From: CAVZXS01 sp963779325
GTDB lineage: Bacteria > Bacteroidota > Bacteroidia > Chitinophagales > Chitinophagaceae
Length of the DNA stretch: 64,000 bases
NCBI GenBank assembly: GCA_963779325.1
Contig: CAVZXS010000025.1
Coordinates: 496,001 to 560,000 of the forward strand
Reading direction: 5' to 3'
The position numbers and the translations under genes were made by a program. Under the pieces are notes generated by a model. The model did no database searches. It was not told the origin of the DNA and saw only the letters and a list, made by a program, of their open reading frames with translations. Positions 35,224 to 44,004 of this stretch are shown here, piece after piece. How positions within the stretch are numbered: position 1 is the first letter of the stretch; every line of letters begins with the position of its first letter.

Positions 35224-36177
35224 ATGGCAAAGGCAGATTATATAACATCTATTATTAAGTCTCATTACAATAATGAGCTGGAGCGTTTTACAACTCTGGC
35301 TTTACAAATAGCTGCTCACGAAGCTAAGCTTGGGCACACATCTCTTGCAAGTGAAATAAAAGATATTATTGATAAATCTAAAGAGACAAAACAAAAAACA
35401 AAATCCTTTGCGCCAGATTTACAAGGTTTGATTGTCGAAAATGTGCCTGCAGTAAATCTAGCTGACATGATTGCTTCAGCAGATATAAAAGGGAAAATTG
35501 AGAGAATTATTTCTGAATTTGTCCAAAGAGACAAACTTCGAAAACATGACTTAGAAAATAGGAGAAAAATTTTACTTTCTGGTCCTCCTGGAACAGGAAA
35601 AACTTTAACTGCCTCAATAATTGCTAATGAATTGAATTTGCCGCTTTATACCATATTAATGGATAAAATGGTAACAAAATTTATGGGGGAAACTAGCGCT
35701 AAACTACGTCAGGTGTTTGATATGATTGGGCAAAAAAAGGGTATTTATTTGTTTGATGAATTTGATGCAATTGGTGGAGAAAGAAGTCGTGATAATGATG
35801 TTGGTGAAATGAGAAGAGTTCTAAACTCTTTTCTTCAATTCATTGAAAGAGATAATTCAGATAGCTTGATAATAGCTATAACAAATAATAAAGCTCTTTT
35901 AGACCAGGCATTATTTAGAAGATTTGACGATGTAATTTTATATCATCTCCCTGATAAGAAAGAGAAATTAGCATTACTTAAAAACCGATTAGCTCGATTC
36001 GAGGATAAAGTTAATTATACACAACTACTTCCCAATATTAATGGCTTAAGCCATGCAGAAATATCCCTTGCTTGTTTAGATGCCATCAAAGAAACGGTCT
36101 TGAATGAAAAGCAGCAAATGAATAATCAAATTATTTTAAAAGCAATCAAAGACCGAAATGCAGCATACCACAAATAA
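35224..36177 (+). CDS. ietA: AAA ATPase, IetA-like anti-phage protein
   Basis: 317 residues, classic AAA fold: helical N-terminus (1-~90), Walker A GPPGTGKT at 120-127, Walker B IYLFDEFDA with Asp178-Glu179, sensor 1 IAITNNKALL, and arginine-finger region LFRRFDD. A helical lid follows. It is 9 bp before a subtilisin-family gene. An AAA ATPase followed by an S8 peptidase is the composition of the IetAS (Gao_Iet) anti-phage system, and lengths of ~320 and ~830 residues agree. The gene is visibly more AT-rich than its neighbours. Anti-phage activity here is inferred from the pairing only. Confidence 0.82.
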   Translation: MAKADYITSIIKSHYNNELERFTTLALQIAAHEAKLGHTSLASEIKDIIDKSKETKQKTKSFAPDLQGLIVENVPAVNLADMIASADIKGKIERIISEFVQRDKLRKHDLENRRKILLSGPPGTGKTLTASIIANELNLPLYTILMDKMVTKFMGETSAKLRQVFDMIGQKKGIYLFDEFDAIGGERSRDNDVGEMRRVLNSFLQFIERDNSDSLIIAITNNKALLDQALFRRFDDVILYHLPDKKEKLALLKNRLARFEDKVNYTQLLPNINGLSHAEISLACLDAIKETVLNEKQQMNNQIILKAIKDRNAAYHK

Positions 36178-36186
36178 TTCTAAACG

Positions 36187-38694
36187 ATGCCAGATTACAA
36201 GCACCTATTTATTAAAGGATTGGCAAAAGCTGAAAAGTATAAAATACTAGGCAAGCCCATTAAAGGTAAACCAATACCTATTCGTGACAGAGCTTCTCAT
36301 AGTGAAAAATTGTTAACTCGGTTTGAAAGAATTTGGGCAGAAAAAGAAAAAATAAATCAACAACGTTTTGCTGAACAAATTACAACAAGAGAAGGCACAT
36401 ATTTGTCTTTTACTAGTGCTATGGGCCATGAATTAGTCACAAAAAGCTTGGAAAGATTTAATAAGGATTCAAAGAAAAGCATTCGTCTTTTAAATGTAAA
36501 GGATAGTATAAAAGATGGGAAGTTATTAGTACAGGCAACCGTTTATATACCTACTGGTATGGAGGGTTTTTTTATAAAAAAGATTTTAGATTACCAAGAC
36601 GATGAAAAAACTACATTGAAAGGTAAGCCTAAAAACGAAAAATTAGTAAATAGTATTGAAGATGTTACTATCGCCTTGTTGGAAGGTTTGTGGACTGATA
36701 ATTTGCAAATGATTCCAGCAGAAAAAACAAAGTGGTGCGAAGTATGGCTTAGTGTTAATACAATAGAAAAGAAGGAACAAGAACAGATTGCATCTTTTTT
36801 ATCCACACTAGAAAGTATTGGTATCACTTTTAAAGATAACAGTATAATTTTTCCAGAGAGAGCCGTTTTACTTATAAATGCAAATCGTGCCCAGTTAATA
36901 GAGTTAATGTTGCGAAGTGATTTACTTGCAGAATTCAGAGCAAGCCAAGAGCCAGCGGGTTTTTGGGTAAATGAAAGCGCTGTAGAGCAACAAGCTTCGG
37001 TTGATGATTTATTACAGCGAATAGAAATAATTGGGAGTAACGTAAAAATATGTGTCTTGGATACAGGTATCAATAATGGTCATCAGTTACTCCAGCCAAT
37101 TATTGATGATGCCAATACACTTACTGTAGACAATGCTTGGGGGACAAACGACCACGAAGCTCGTACTGGTCATGGAACACTAATGGCAGGTATTGCTGGT
37201 TATGGTAATATGGAACGGGCCTTAACAACAGGAAACAAAGTTATAATCACTCACAAACTATGTTCTGTCAAAATTCTTCCCCCTCCAACCCAAGGACAAA
37301 CTCCTAAAGAATTGTGGGGTGATATAACTGCACAAGGAATAGCAAGGGCAGAGATTCAAAACCCTGAAATGTTTTTAATTTATTGCATGGCGGTAACCTC
37401 AAAGGTAGATGCTGGAAAAGGACGACCTTCGTCTTGGTCAGGTGCAATTGATAATATTACATATGGAGATGGAGAAAACCAAAGATTGGTTATTATCTCT
37501 GGCGGTAATATTCAAGACGAGGATGCATGGAAAAATTATCCCGAATCCAATTTTGTAACAACAATCGAAAATCCTGCTCAATCTTGGAATGCTTTATCAG
37601 TTGGCGCATTCACAGAAAAGATTTTAGTAAACGATATTGCCTTTAATAATTACACACCAATAGCAAATCAAGGAGAGCTTTCTCCTTATAGTTCAACGTC
37701 ATTAGTCTGGGAAAAAAAGTGGCCGATTAAACCTGATTTTGTATTTGAGGGCGGGAACCTATTAAAAGCTCCCGACTCTTCTATCACAACACACGAAGAT
37801 TTAGAGTTGCTTTCAACTTCCAAATCATTTAACATTAAGCCGTTCGATACTATTAATGCTACTAGTGCTGCAACTGCTCAATCATCATGGTTTGCAGCCA
37901 AAATTGCTTTTGAATACCCAAATGCTTGGCCAGAAACTTTGCGTGGCTTAATAATTCATTCAGCAAATTGGAATGAAGCAATGCTAAAGCAAATGAATGT
38001 CAAAGCAGGGAATAGAGGGGATTATAAAAATCTTCTTAAAGTATTTGGATTTGGAATTCCTGATTTAAACAGAGCGCTGTATAGTCAAGAAAGTGCTTTA
38101 ACATTTATTGCAGAAGAGACAATTCAGCCATTTAGATTTAGCGAAAAAAATCAACCAGAAACAAATGAAATTCATTTTTTTAATCTTCCTTGGCCTAAGG
38201 AAATACTATTAGGGATGGGAGAGATACCAGTTAGGTTAAGAGCAACTCTTTCTTATTTTATAGAGCCTGGAGCTGGTGAAATTGGTTGGAAAGACAAATA
38301 TCGTTATCAATCACATGGCTTGAGATTTGACATAAACAATGTTGGAGAAGATGAAGTTGATTTTAGAAAAAGAATAAATATTGAAGCAAGAGAAGAGGAT
38401 GAAGAAGTAAATGGAAATTCTGGAAGTAATCGATGGTCTATTGGGGTAAATAACCGCAGTACCGGTTCGGTTCATTCTGATTTCTGGGAAGGTACTGCTG
38501 CAGATTTAGCAACTTGCAATCTTATTTCAGTATTTCCTGTTATTGGGTGGTGGAGAGAAAGAAAACATTTAGGGAAAGTGGAAAATAAAACTCGTTATTC
38601 TTTGATTATCTCTCTTGACACACCAGCACAAGATGTTGAACTTTATACTACAGTAAAAAATATGATTGAAGTGCCCATTGAAATTAAAACTTAA
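36187..38694 (+). CDS. ietS: Subtilisin-family peptidase, IetS-like anti-phage protein
   Basis: 835 residues, no signal peptide, so it acts in the cytoplasm. S8 triad: Asp292 in CVLDTGINNGH, His329 in GHGTLMAG, Ser560 in NATSAATAQSS, with oxyanion Asn441 in SGGNIQDE. Residues 1-~280 form an unusual N-terminal extension with basic patches (KILGKPIKGKPIPIRD), and the ~200 C-terminal residues are strand-rich (jelly-roll like). The pair with the ATPase immediately upstream suggests the ATPase gates or unfolds for the protease. Same AT-rich character as ietA. Confidence 0.85.
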   Translation: MPDYKHLFIKGLAKAEKYKILGKPIKGKPIPIRDRASHSEKLLTRFERIWAEKEKINQQRFAEQITTREGTYLSFTSAMGHELVTKSLERFNKDSKKSIRLLNVKDSIKDGKLLVQATVYIPTGMEGFFIKKILDYQDDEKTTLKGKPKNEKLVNSIEDVTIALLEGLWTDNLQMIPAEKTKWCEVWLSVNTIEKKEQEQIASFLSTLESIGITFKDNSIIFPERAVLLINANRAQLIELMLRSDLLAEFRASQEPAGFWVNESAVEQQASVDDLLQRIEIIGSNVKICVLDTGINNGHQLLQPIIDDANTLTVDNAWGTNDHEARTGHGTLMAGIAGYGNMERALTTGNKVIITHKLCSVKILPPPTQGQTPKELWGDITAQGIARAEIQNPEMFLIYCMAVTSKVDAGKGRPSSWSGAIDNITYGDGENQRLVIISGGNIQDEDAWKNYPESNFVTTIENPAQSWNALSVGAFTEKILVNDIAFNNYTPIANQGELSPYSSTSLVWEKKWPIKPDFVFEGGNLLKAPDSSITTHEDLELLSTSKSFNIKPFDTINATSAATAQSSWFAAKIAFEYPNAWPETLRGLIIHSANWNEAMLKQMNVKAGNRGDYKNLLKVFGFGIPDLNRALYSQESALTFIAEETIQPFRFSEKNQPETNEIHFFNLPWPKEILLGMGEIPVRLRATLSYFIEPGAGEIGWKDKYRYQSHGLRFDINNVGEDEVDFRKRINIEAREEDEEVNGNSGSNRWSIGVNNRSTGSVHSDFWEGTAADLATCNLISVFPVIGWWRERKHLGKVENKTRYSLIISLDTPAQDVELYTTVKNMIEVPIEIKT

Positions 38695-38820
38695 GAAAAA
38701 TACTTCCATCCGCCCCAGGGGGCTTGCTCCACAGGCAGTACAACATAATTGAATGAAGTGGGCAGCATCTTTCTTCCATAGTTCTTCGTAGCAACAAGGG
38801 GAAATAGTCAACATTACTTA

Positions 38821-38939
38821 GCCTTGGTTCGTGTCCGTAACAAAATAAAACGCCCCGATGCGTGACCCCACGCATCGGAACAAATATCATTATCGTTCTT
38901 TCCAGTAACAACCAAAATGAATTAACTTTCTATACGACC
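38821..38939. repeat. Accessory-region repeat, copy 1
   Basis: Starts GCCTTGGTTCGTGTCC, contains AACAAAATAAAACGCCCCGA, a perfect 10-bp hairpin CCGATGCGTG/CACGCATCGG (38855-38878), and ends ATTAACTTTCTATACGA. The same order of blocks in the same orientation occurs at 39391-39547. Together they flank the 125-residue gene. Confidence 0.7.
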
Positions 38940-38983
38940 TCTCTTAAAAAACAAAGTTTTAAATCTCAATTAAAAACCATACA

Positions 38984-39361
38984 ATGACCCTTGACCAGTT
39001 TTTACAAGAAGTTCCAGGAATATTTGACAGCAAAATAATACGAAAAGAAGGAAAAGTATTTGAAGCATCTGGAACAATGAAATGTTTATTTTACATTAAG
39101 GAAAGAAAATCGAAAAATCAAAATTGGGGAACAACAAAAAATGTTATTGATCGTCTTATATCGCAAAGTAAACCCTGGTTTGTATTATTGTTATCCTCTC
39201 CTCCATATTCGAATTACTTCTTGACTGCAGATAATGTTGAACACTATATTAAAAACAGTTGGACACATAACATTGATGGTGATTATAAGACTGCACCGAC
39301 ATTTCCATATGAAAACGAATTCAGCAGTTTATTACAATTAAAAAATAAAATTGAAAGCTGA
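38984..39361 (+). CDS. Hypothetical protein flanked by direct repeats
   Basis: 125 residues, no signal peptide, no membrane segment, basic centre (YIKERKSKNQNWGTTKNV) and aromatic-rich end. I recognise no family. It starts ~45 bp after one copy of the accessory repeat and is followed 30 bp later by another in the same orientation, a layout like a single mobile cassette. It lies directly downstream of the IetAS pair; a defence role is only a positional guess. Confidence 0.6.
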   Translation: MTLDQFLQEVPGIFDSKIIRKEGKVFEASGTMKCLFYIKERKSKNQNWGTTKNVIDRLISQSKPWFVLLLSSPPYSNYFLTADNVEHYIKNSWTHNIDGDYKTAPTFPYENEFSSLLQLKNKIES

Positions 39362-39390
39362 TTTTTGTCCGTCCGGTGATTTTGTCTCCT

Positions 39391-39547
39391 CAGCCTCAGT
39401 TCGTGTCCCCAACAAAATAAAACGCCCCGATGCCCGTATTGCTATCGTAATGCCCCAACGCATCGAAACAAATTAAACTGAAAATTTGAAATGCGTTTAT
39501 TTATTCTGTACAACTTACAATTGGAAATCATTAACTTTCTGTACAAG
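39391..39547. repeat. Accessory-region repeat, copy 2
   Basis: Matches copy 1 block by block: CAGTTCGTGTCC, AACAAAATAAAACGCCCCGA, a hairpin region closing with CGCATCGAAACAAAT, and ATTAACTTTCTGTACAA. The internal part is longer and the stem (CGATGC/GCATCG) shorter than in copy 1. Confidence 0.7.
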
Positions 39548-39584
39548 AACTTGCCTAAAGCAGAATGTTAATGTTGCCAATAAC

Positions 39585-39851
39585 ATGAACCTACTTAGAC
39601 TAATTATAAAATTATTCATACCGGCAAATAAACGTCGTCGCGACTATTACAGGGACGAATATCTTAAATCGGATGCATGGAAACGGAAGCGTTACGTTGT
39701 GCTCAAGCGGGATAACTGGACTTGTGTATACTGTGGCGGCCGTGCTACTCAAGTCCACCACAAGAGATATGCAAAAAGAAATATTGGTAAAGAGCCGATA
39801 GACTGGCTCGTTTCAATTTGCAAATCTTGTCATGATTCAAAACATCGATAA
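39585..39851 (+). CDS. Small HNH endonuclease
   Basis: 88 residues from ATG 39585; a longer frame upstream reads through the repeat and is unlikely. HNH core: YLKSDAWKRKRYVVLKRDN, CVYCGG (first zinc pair), QVHHKRYAKRN (catalytic His), CKSCHDSKH (second zinc pair). Stand-alone short HNH proteins cut DNA in restriction, phage packaging or homing; this one has no visible partner, but its place beside IetAS and a cassette-like unit suggests defence or mobility. Confidence 0.82.
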   Translation: MNLLRLIIKLFIPANKRRRDYYRDEYLKSDAWKRKRYVVLKRDNWTCVYCGGRATQVHHKRYAKRNIGKEPIDWLVSICKSCHDSKHR

Positions 39852-40012
39852 GAAAAGCAAAGGCTCTTTTTCCCGGCTGAGCCTCACCCCGGGTCTTGAG
39901 CAGAGCCGTTGATTCGGCGTTCATTAAAATGCTTGAAAGTATCAGTTTCTTTCTATACCGGTAAGCCGTTTCTGAAAAATGATTTATCTTCCTGTTACTT
40001 AATCATCCAATC

Positions 40013-41344
40013 ATGAACGATAATAAAGAACAACTCCCTGCAGACAATAGCCGGAGGCGTTTCATAAAACAATCAGCTGCAGTATTAGCAGGATTTATTA
40101 TTGTTCCCCGGCATGTGCTGGGGGGCAGCAGCCCCACCGGGCTAAAATATCTTTCTCCCAGCGACAGGATAAATCTTGGTTTCATCGGCTGCGGCAAACA
40201 AGGCCGTATACTCAGCAATTATTTTTTAGACACCGGTGAAATTAATATCGCCGCTATCAGCGAAGTGTACAGGGCTAAAGCCGAACTGATGCTGAAGACC
40301 ATCAAAGCCGGCCTGGAAAAAAACAAACAAACCGACAATACAAATGATATTGGGGTGTACCCTGACTTCAGGGAATTACTTTCAAGAAAAGATATTGATG
40401 CCGTGGTAATTGCCACTCCCGACCACTGGCATGCAGCAATGGCGGTTCGTGCAGCTGAAGCCGGAAAAGATATTTATTGTGAAAAGCCATTGGCCCTTAC
40501 GGTAAAAGAAGGAAGAGCGATGGTAAAAGCTGCCCGTAAGCATAACCGTGTTTTCCAAACAGGAAGCATGCAGCGATCATGGCCGGAGTTTCGCCAAGCT
40601 GTGGAAATTATCCGCAATGGGTTTATTGGTGAACTAAAAAGTATAAAAGTAAATGTAGGTCCTCCGCCGGTGGCGTATAATTTACCGGAGCAGCCTGTGC
40701 CGGATGGCCTTGATTGGAAAAAATGGCTGGGGCCAAATGAATTTAAACCGTTCAATGAAGAACTGGCGCCACCTATTTCAAAGGATGTGTATCCCAACTG
40801 GAGAAACTATAAAGAGTTTGGCGGTGGTATGGTAACAGACTGGGGTGCCCACATGTTTGATATAGCCCAATGGGCATTAGACATGGATAACAGTGGCCCT
40901 GAAAAAATTTTCCCGCCGGATGCCGATCATCCATTTCTTACTTATGAATATAAAAACGGCGTTACCATGACCCATGAAAAATGGGAATGGGGCAATGCCG
41001 TGTTGTTTAAAGGAACCGAAGGCGAAGTACGCATTGCCCGCGGCAGGCTTGAAACAACTCCCGCATCTGTAAAAAGTATTGTGATTGGTGATGCGCATAA
41101 GCATGTGTACAAAAGTGAAAATCATTACAAAGATTTTTTTAATGCTATGCGAACCCGCAGCAGGCCAATCTGTGATGTTGAGGTTGGCCATCGTACTGCA
41201 TCGGTATGTAATATCGGCAATATAGCTTATGAGCTAAAGAGGCCATTAAGCTGGAACCCCGGAAAAGAAAAGTTTAAAAACGATGCGACAGCCAATGCAC
41301 TACTGGGAAGACCTATGCTGGATGAGTGGGGGATAAAATTATAG
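40013..41344 (+). CDS. Gfo/Idh/MocA-family oxidoreductase with Tat-type leader
   Basis: 443 residues. The N-terminus NSRRRFIKQSAAVLAGFII is a twin-arginine-like export leader. Rossmann motif INLGFIGCGKQG follows, then the family hallmark EKPLALTVKEG and C-terminal substrate domain with GGGMVTDWGAHMFDIA. Such secreted members act on sugars or inositols in Bacteroidota and Planctomycetes. It is monocistronic and followed by a 0.5 kb repeat-bearing gap. Confidence 0.88.
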   Translation: MNDNKEQLPADNSRRRFIKQSAAVLAGFIIVPRHVLGGSSPTGLKYLSPSDRINLGFIGCGKQGRILSNYFLDTGEINIAAISEVYRAKAELMLKTIKAGLEKNKQTDNTNDIGVYPDFRELLSRKDIDAVVIATPDHWHAAMAVRAAEAGKDIYCEKPLALTVKEGRAMVKAARKHNRVFQTGSMQRSWPEFRQAVEIIRNGFIGELKSIKVNVGPPPVAYNLPEQPVPDGLDWKKWLGPNEFKPFNEELAPPISKDVYPNWRNYKEFGGGMVTDWGAHMFDIAQWALDMDNSGPEKIFPPDADHPFLTYEYKNGVTMTHEKWEWGNAVLFKGTEGEVRIARGRLETTPASVKSIVIGDAHKHVYKSENHYKDFFNAMRTRSRPICDVEVGHRTASVCNIGNIAYELKRPLSWNPGKEKFKNDATANALLGRPMLDEWGIKL

Positions 41345-41844
41345 CTGATATAATATTCTTATAAGACTTAATATCCGCAAAATTTGATTCCATAACACCT
41401 CTTTACGCTGTGTTGTTGTTTCTCTTCACCAACCACACGAATAAGAAAAATATTACGCCGTAGATTTCCGCCTTGTTTGGTGTTCCGATAAAACAACACG
41501 CCGTGGTTTGCGTTTTCTCAGCCTTGGTTAGTGTCATAAAAAATAGATGCTGTGTTGCGTGTCTCCACGAATCGGAACGAATATCAAAACGGTGATGTGT
41601 GAAGACACGCATCACGGCTTCAATTCCCTTCTCATATTTTTCTTTTATTCCGGGTCTTCACAAAAAATAGCAATCAACCATTTTCAGTTCGTGGAGGTTT
41701 TTTTAGCCATACGAAGGCATAAAGGAACACAGAGAATCTTCGTGTCATGGCGCCTGTGGCTCAACTATCTACTTTTCTGCCTCTTCGCAATAACGTCTCC
41801 ATATTACTTCGGCAGAAAAAAATTGCTACCTTTATAAAGTGAAC
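41345..41844. other. Repeat-bearing intergenic region
   Basis: No gene seen in 500 bp. A block from 41521 (GCCTTGGTTAGTGTC, then a hairpin-prone CGTGTCTCCACG, then AATCGGAACGAATATCA) looks like a diverged third copy of the accessory repeat (38821, 39391). Other segments echo its words (CCGGGTCTTCACAAAAAATA near 41650). The last 30 bp before 41845 are AT-rich and could hold the promoter of the DUF433 gene. Confidence 0.5.
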
Positions 41845-42042
41845 ATGTTAAGCCCCGTTACCATATCACCAAACATTCAAAGCGGGGAACCTGTATTTAC
41901 AAATACAAGGGTTCCGGTAAAGAACCTTTTTAATTATTTAAAAGCCGGGCATTCCTTAAATGAATTTCTTGAAGATTTTCCCTCTGTAAAAAAAGAGCAG
42001 GCTATCCGGGTAATAGATCATTTTGAAAATCTGCAACTTTAA
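41845..42042 (+). CDS. DUF433 protein (antitoxin-like)
   Basis: 65 residues from ATG 41845 (GTG 41839 also possible). The body TISPNIQSGEPVFTNTRVPV is the DUF433 winged-helix signature, found in antitoxins usually paired with DUF5615 PIN-like toxins. No DUF5615 gene follows; the next genes are a different antitoxin/PIN pair 10 bp downstream, so this may be an orphan or a third member of one module. Confidence 0.82.
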   Translation: MLSPVTISPNIQSGEPVFTNTRVPVKNLFNYLKAGHSLNEFLEDFPSVKKEQAIRVIDHFENLQL

Positions 42043-42052
42043 AACTATCAAT

Positions 42053-42265
42053 ATGCCAGCCCCATTAAATAAAACCCAGTTAGAAATACTCAAGCTGTTC
42101 AGGCAAGAGCAGTCCGAAGAAGATTTGAAGGAAATCAAATCCCTGCTGATCACATACTTGGCCGATAAAGTAACCCGGACTGCTGATAAAGCCTTTGATG
42201 AAAAGGGGTATACTGTTGCTGTTTTTGAGAAATGGAAGAATGAACACTTCCGTAAATCTGCCTGA
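42053..42265 (+). CDS. Antitoxin-like small protein
   Basis: 70 residues from ATG 42053. Helical, charged protein opening LNKTQLEILKLFRQEQSEEDLKE, the form of small proteins that precede PIN toxins of the COG1569 group in Bacteroidota and cyanobacteria. It stops 2 bp before the PIN gene (TGAGCATG), a typical antitoxin-toxin order and spacing. Confidence 0.7.
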   Translation: MPAPLNKTQLEILKLFRQEQSEEDLKEIKSLLITYLADKVTRTADKAFDEKGYTVAVFEKWKNEHFRKSA

Positions 42266-42267
42266 GC

Positions 42268-42675
42268 ATGACGGTGGTAATTGACTGCAATGTGCTGGTG
42301 ATGTGTCTTAGTTCAAGGTCAGCTTGGCATTCCATCTATCAATTCCTTGTTGCCGGCAAATATGCCCTTGCAGTAACGGATGGCATTGTGCTTGAATACG
42401 AAGAAATCATACAGAAAAAGTATGGCATAGCAACCGCCAACGCTTTTATATCATTATTAAGTGAACTGCCCAACGTTCATTATTTAAACACTTATTACAG
42501 GTGGCAGTTAATTGAAGTCGACCCGGATGATAATAAATATTGCGACTGTGCAGTTGCGGGCAAGGCAGATTATCTTGTTACAGAGGATAATCACTTCAAT
42601 ATTCTAAAAACAATTTCTTTCCCGAAAATATTTGCTGTTTCCATTGACGAATTTGCTTCGATATTAAATCGATAA
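42268..42675 (+). CDS. PIN-domain toxin (COG1569 type)
   Basis: 135 residues. PIN fold with the acidic metal-binding residues Asp6 in VVIDCNVLV, Glu near YEEIIQ, and D(x)D in DPDDNKYCDCAVAGKADYLVTEDNH. Members are putative RNA nucleases of toxin-antitoxin pairs. It is the second gene of the pair begun at 42053. Confidence 0.85.
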   Translation: MTVVIDCNVLVMCLSSRSAWHSIYQFLVAGKYALAVTDGIVLEYEEIIQKKYGIATANAFISLLSELPNVHYLNTYYRWQLIEVDPDDNKYCDCAVAGKADYLVTEDNHFNILKTISFPKIFAVSIDEFASILNR

Positions 42676-42929
42676 ATTCTACTGTACAGTTGTTTAAATT
42701 ATGTCTTTATATTTTTTTTATTCCTGTTCTTACACAAAAAAAATAATAATTAACGATTTTCAGGTTCATAACGTTTTATATTTAGTGCCGGGTCGCTAAG
42801 GAGCAAAGTCGTAAAGTTTTTCCGGGTGTCTTGTTTGCTCTTTGCGTCTTTGTTTGAAAGAAGTTTCTAAAGAATGAGATTGCCGCTGAATGACTATTAA
42901 CACCGCATAAAAATGTACGCCGTATATTT
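42676..42929. other. Intergenic region before lipid kinase
   Basis: 254 bp, AT-rich, with no feature I can support. Its end lacks a clear start codon for the downstream gene in the right frame. Confidence 0.4.
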
Positions 42930-43801
42930 ATGCACTGAACCAAACCGCCATCACATTCAATAAACATATCGCCATTCTTTGTAATCCGCTTGCGGGTGCA
43001 GGCAAGGCTGTTAGTCTGTCTAATCAAATTGCCGCCGCATTAGAAGAGAAAGAAATCCCTTTTTCTTTATTTACCGATGCGTGGCCTGAAGAATTTAATA
43101 CTTATACAGATATATGGATTGCAGGCGGAGACGGTACACTCAATTTCTTTGTAAATAAATATACCGATGTAAAGCTGCCGCTGGCATTGTTCAACGGCGG
43201 TACGGGCAACGATTTTTATTGGCTGCTTTACGGTAAAATAAATTTTATACAACAACTGGAATTGGTGTTGAATGCGGAGCCTAAACCGATCGACCTGGGT
43301 AAATGCAATGATAAATATTTTCTTAACGGCGTTGGTATCGGTTTTGAAGGCGCTGTTGTAAAAAATCTGTCGGGTAAAAAGAAACTGCCGGGCAAAACTT
43401 CTTTTATGCTTACCATACTGAAGAAAATATTTTTTTATAAGGAAGCTTATTACAAAGTGGAGTGTGATGAAATTTATATAAAAAAATACTTAATGCTGCT
43501 GAGCGTAATGAATGGTCGCAGGGCAGGGGGTGGTTTTAAAATAGCGCCGGAGTCTGCCGCCGATGACGGTTGGCTGGATGTGGTAACGGTACATCGTCTG
43601 AATGTTTTTAAGCGACTGCGTTATTTGCCGGTAATGGAAAAAGGTAAACACCTGAAGCTCCCCTTCATCACTTATTTCCGCACCAAAAAAATTATCATTG
43701 AAGGTTCAGTACCTGTTCAAGCGCATCTTGACGGTGAATATTACACTGCCGATAAAATGGAGATTGAAATACTGCCCGGTAAACTTCTATTTTGTTATTG
43801 A
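42930..43801 (+). CDS. Diacylglycerol kinase/YegS-family lipid kinase, start unclear
   Basis: About 289 residues when read from near 42932. Motifs: CNPLAGAGKA (nucleotide-binding loop, ~42980-43010), IAGGDGTLNFF (GGDGT, ~43120) and FNGGTGNDF (~43190), as in diacylglycerol/sphingosine-type kinases. The first ~85 residues lie upstream of any ATG or TTG in frame; the only nearby ATG (42930) is out of frame by one base (ATGCACTGA). A base is probably missing near 42935; the frame is open from 42911. The protein adds phosphate to a membrane lipid. Confidence 0.8.
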
Positions 43802-43822
43802 TGCTGCGGTAATTTTTTAAAA

Positions 43823-43852
43823 ATAAAAAAGCACTGCCGGTAAGCAATGCTT
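43823..43852 (-). terminator. Terminator for small membrane protein gene
   Basis: On the minus strand AAGCATTGC pairs with GCAGTGCTT (one G-T pair) and TTTTTATT follows, 42 bp after the small gene's stop. Confidence 0.6.
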
Positions 43853-43893
43853 ATAAATTATTTTTTCTTGAAAGGTACAGGGTTTGTTTTCCC

Positions 43894-44004
43894 TTATTTG
43901 CCCCAAGTAAGTACAGTGGCGATGATAAGCGCTGTAAAAATTACAGTTACTAAAATCACACCTTGTACATCAGGGTTTTGCAGCATAGCGCTAATTTTTT
44001 TCAT
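43894..44004 (-). CDS. 36-residue single-pass membrane peptide
   Basis: Frame MKKISAMLQNPDVQGVI... ending VLTWGK, 36 residues, ATG complement at 44002-44004. One hydrophobic helix (VILVTVIFTALIIATVL) with a short positive N-terminus, so N-in topology is likely. It has its own terminator and its own space between the kinase and rhomboid genes. No family name known to me. It was found only by reading the minus strand, being too short for usual cut-offs. Confidence 0.6.
   Translation of the reverse strand: MKKISAMLQNPDVQGVILVTVIFTALIIATVLTWGK

Noticed and set aside
39486..39584. N-terminal extension of the HNH gene
   Set aside because: It is the translated end of accessory repeat copy 2; the ATG at 39585 starts the family-like part.
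38821..41590. Integron attC array
   Set aside because: The repeats have hairpins and a cassette-like order, but no paired RYYYAAC/GTTRRRY core sites and no integrase gene are visible.
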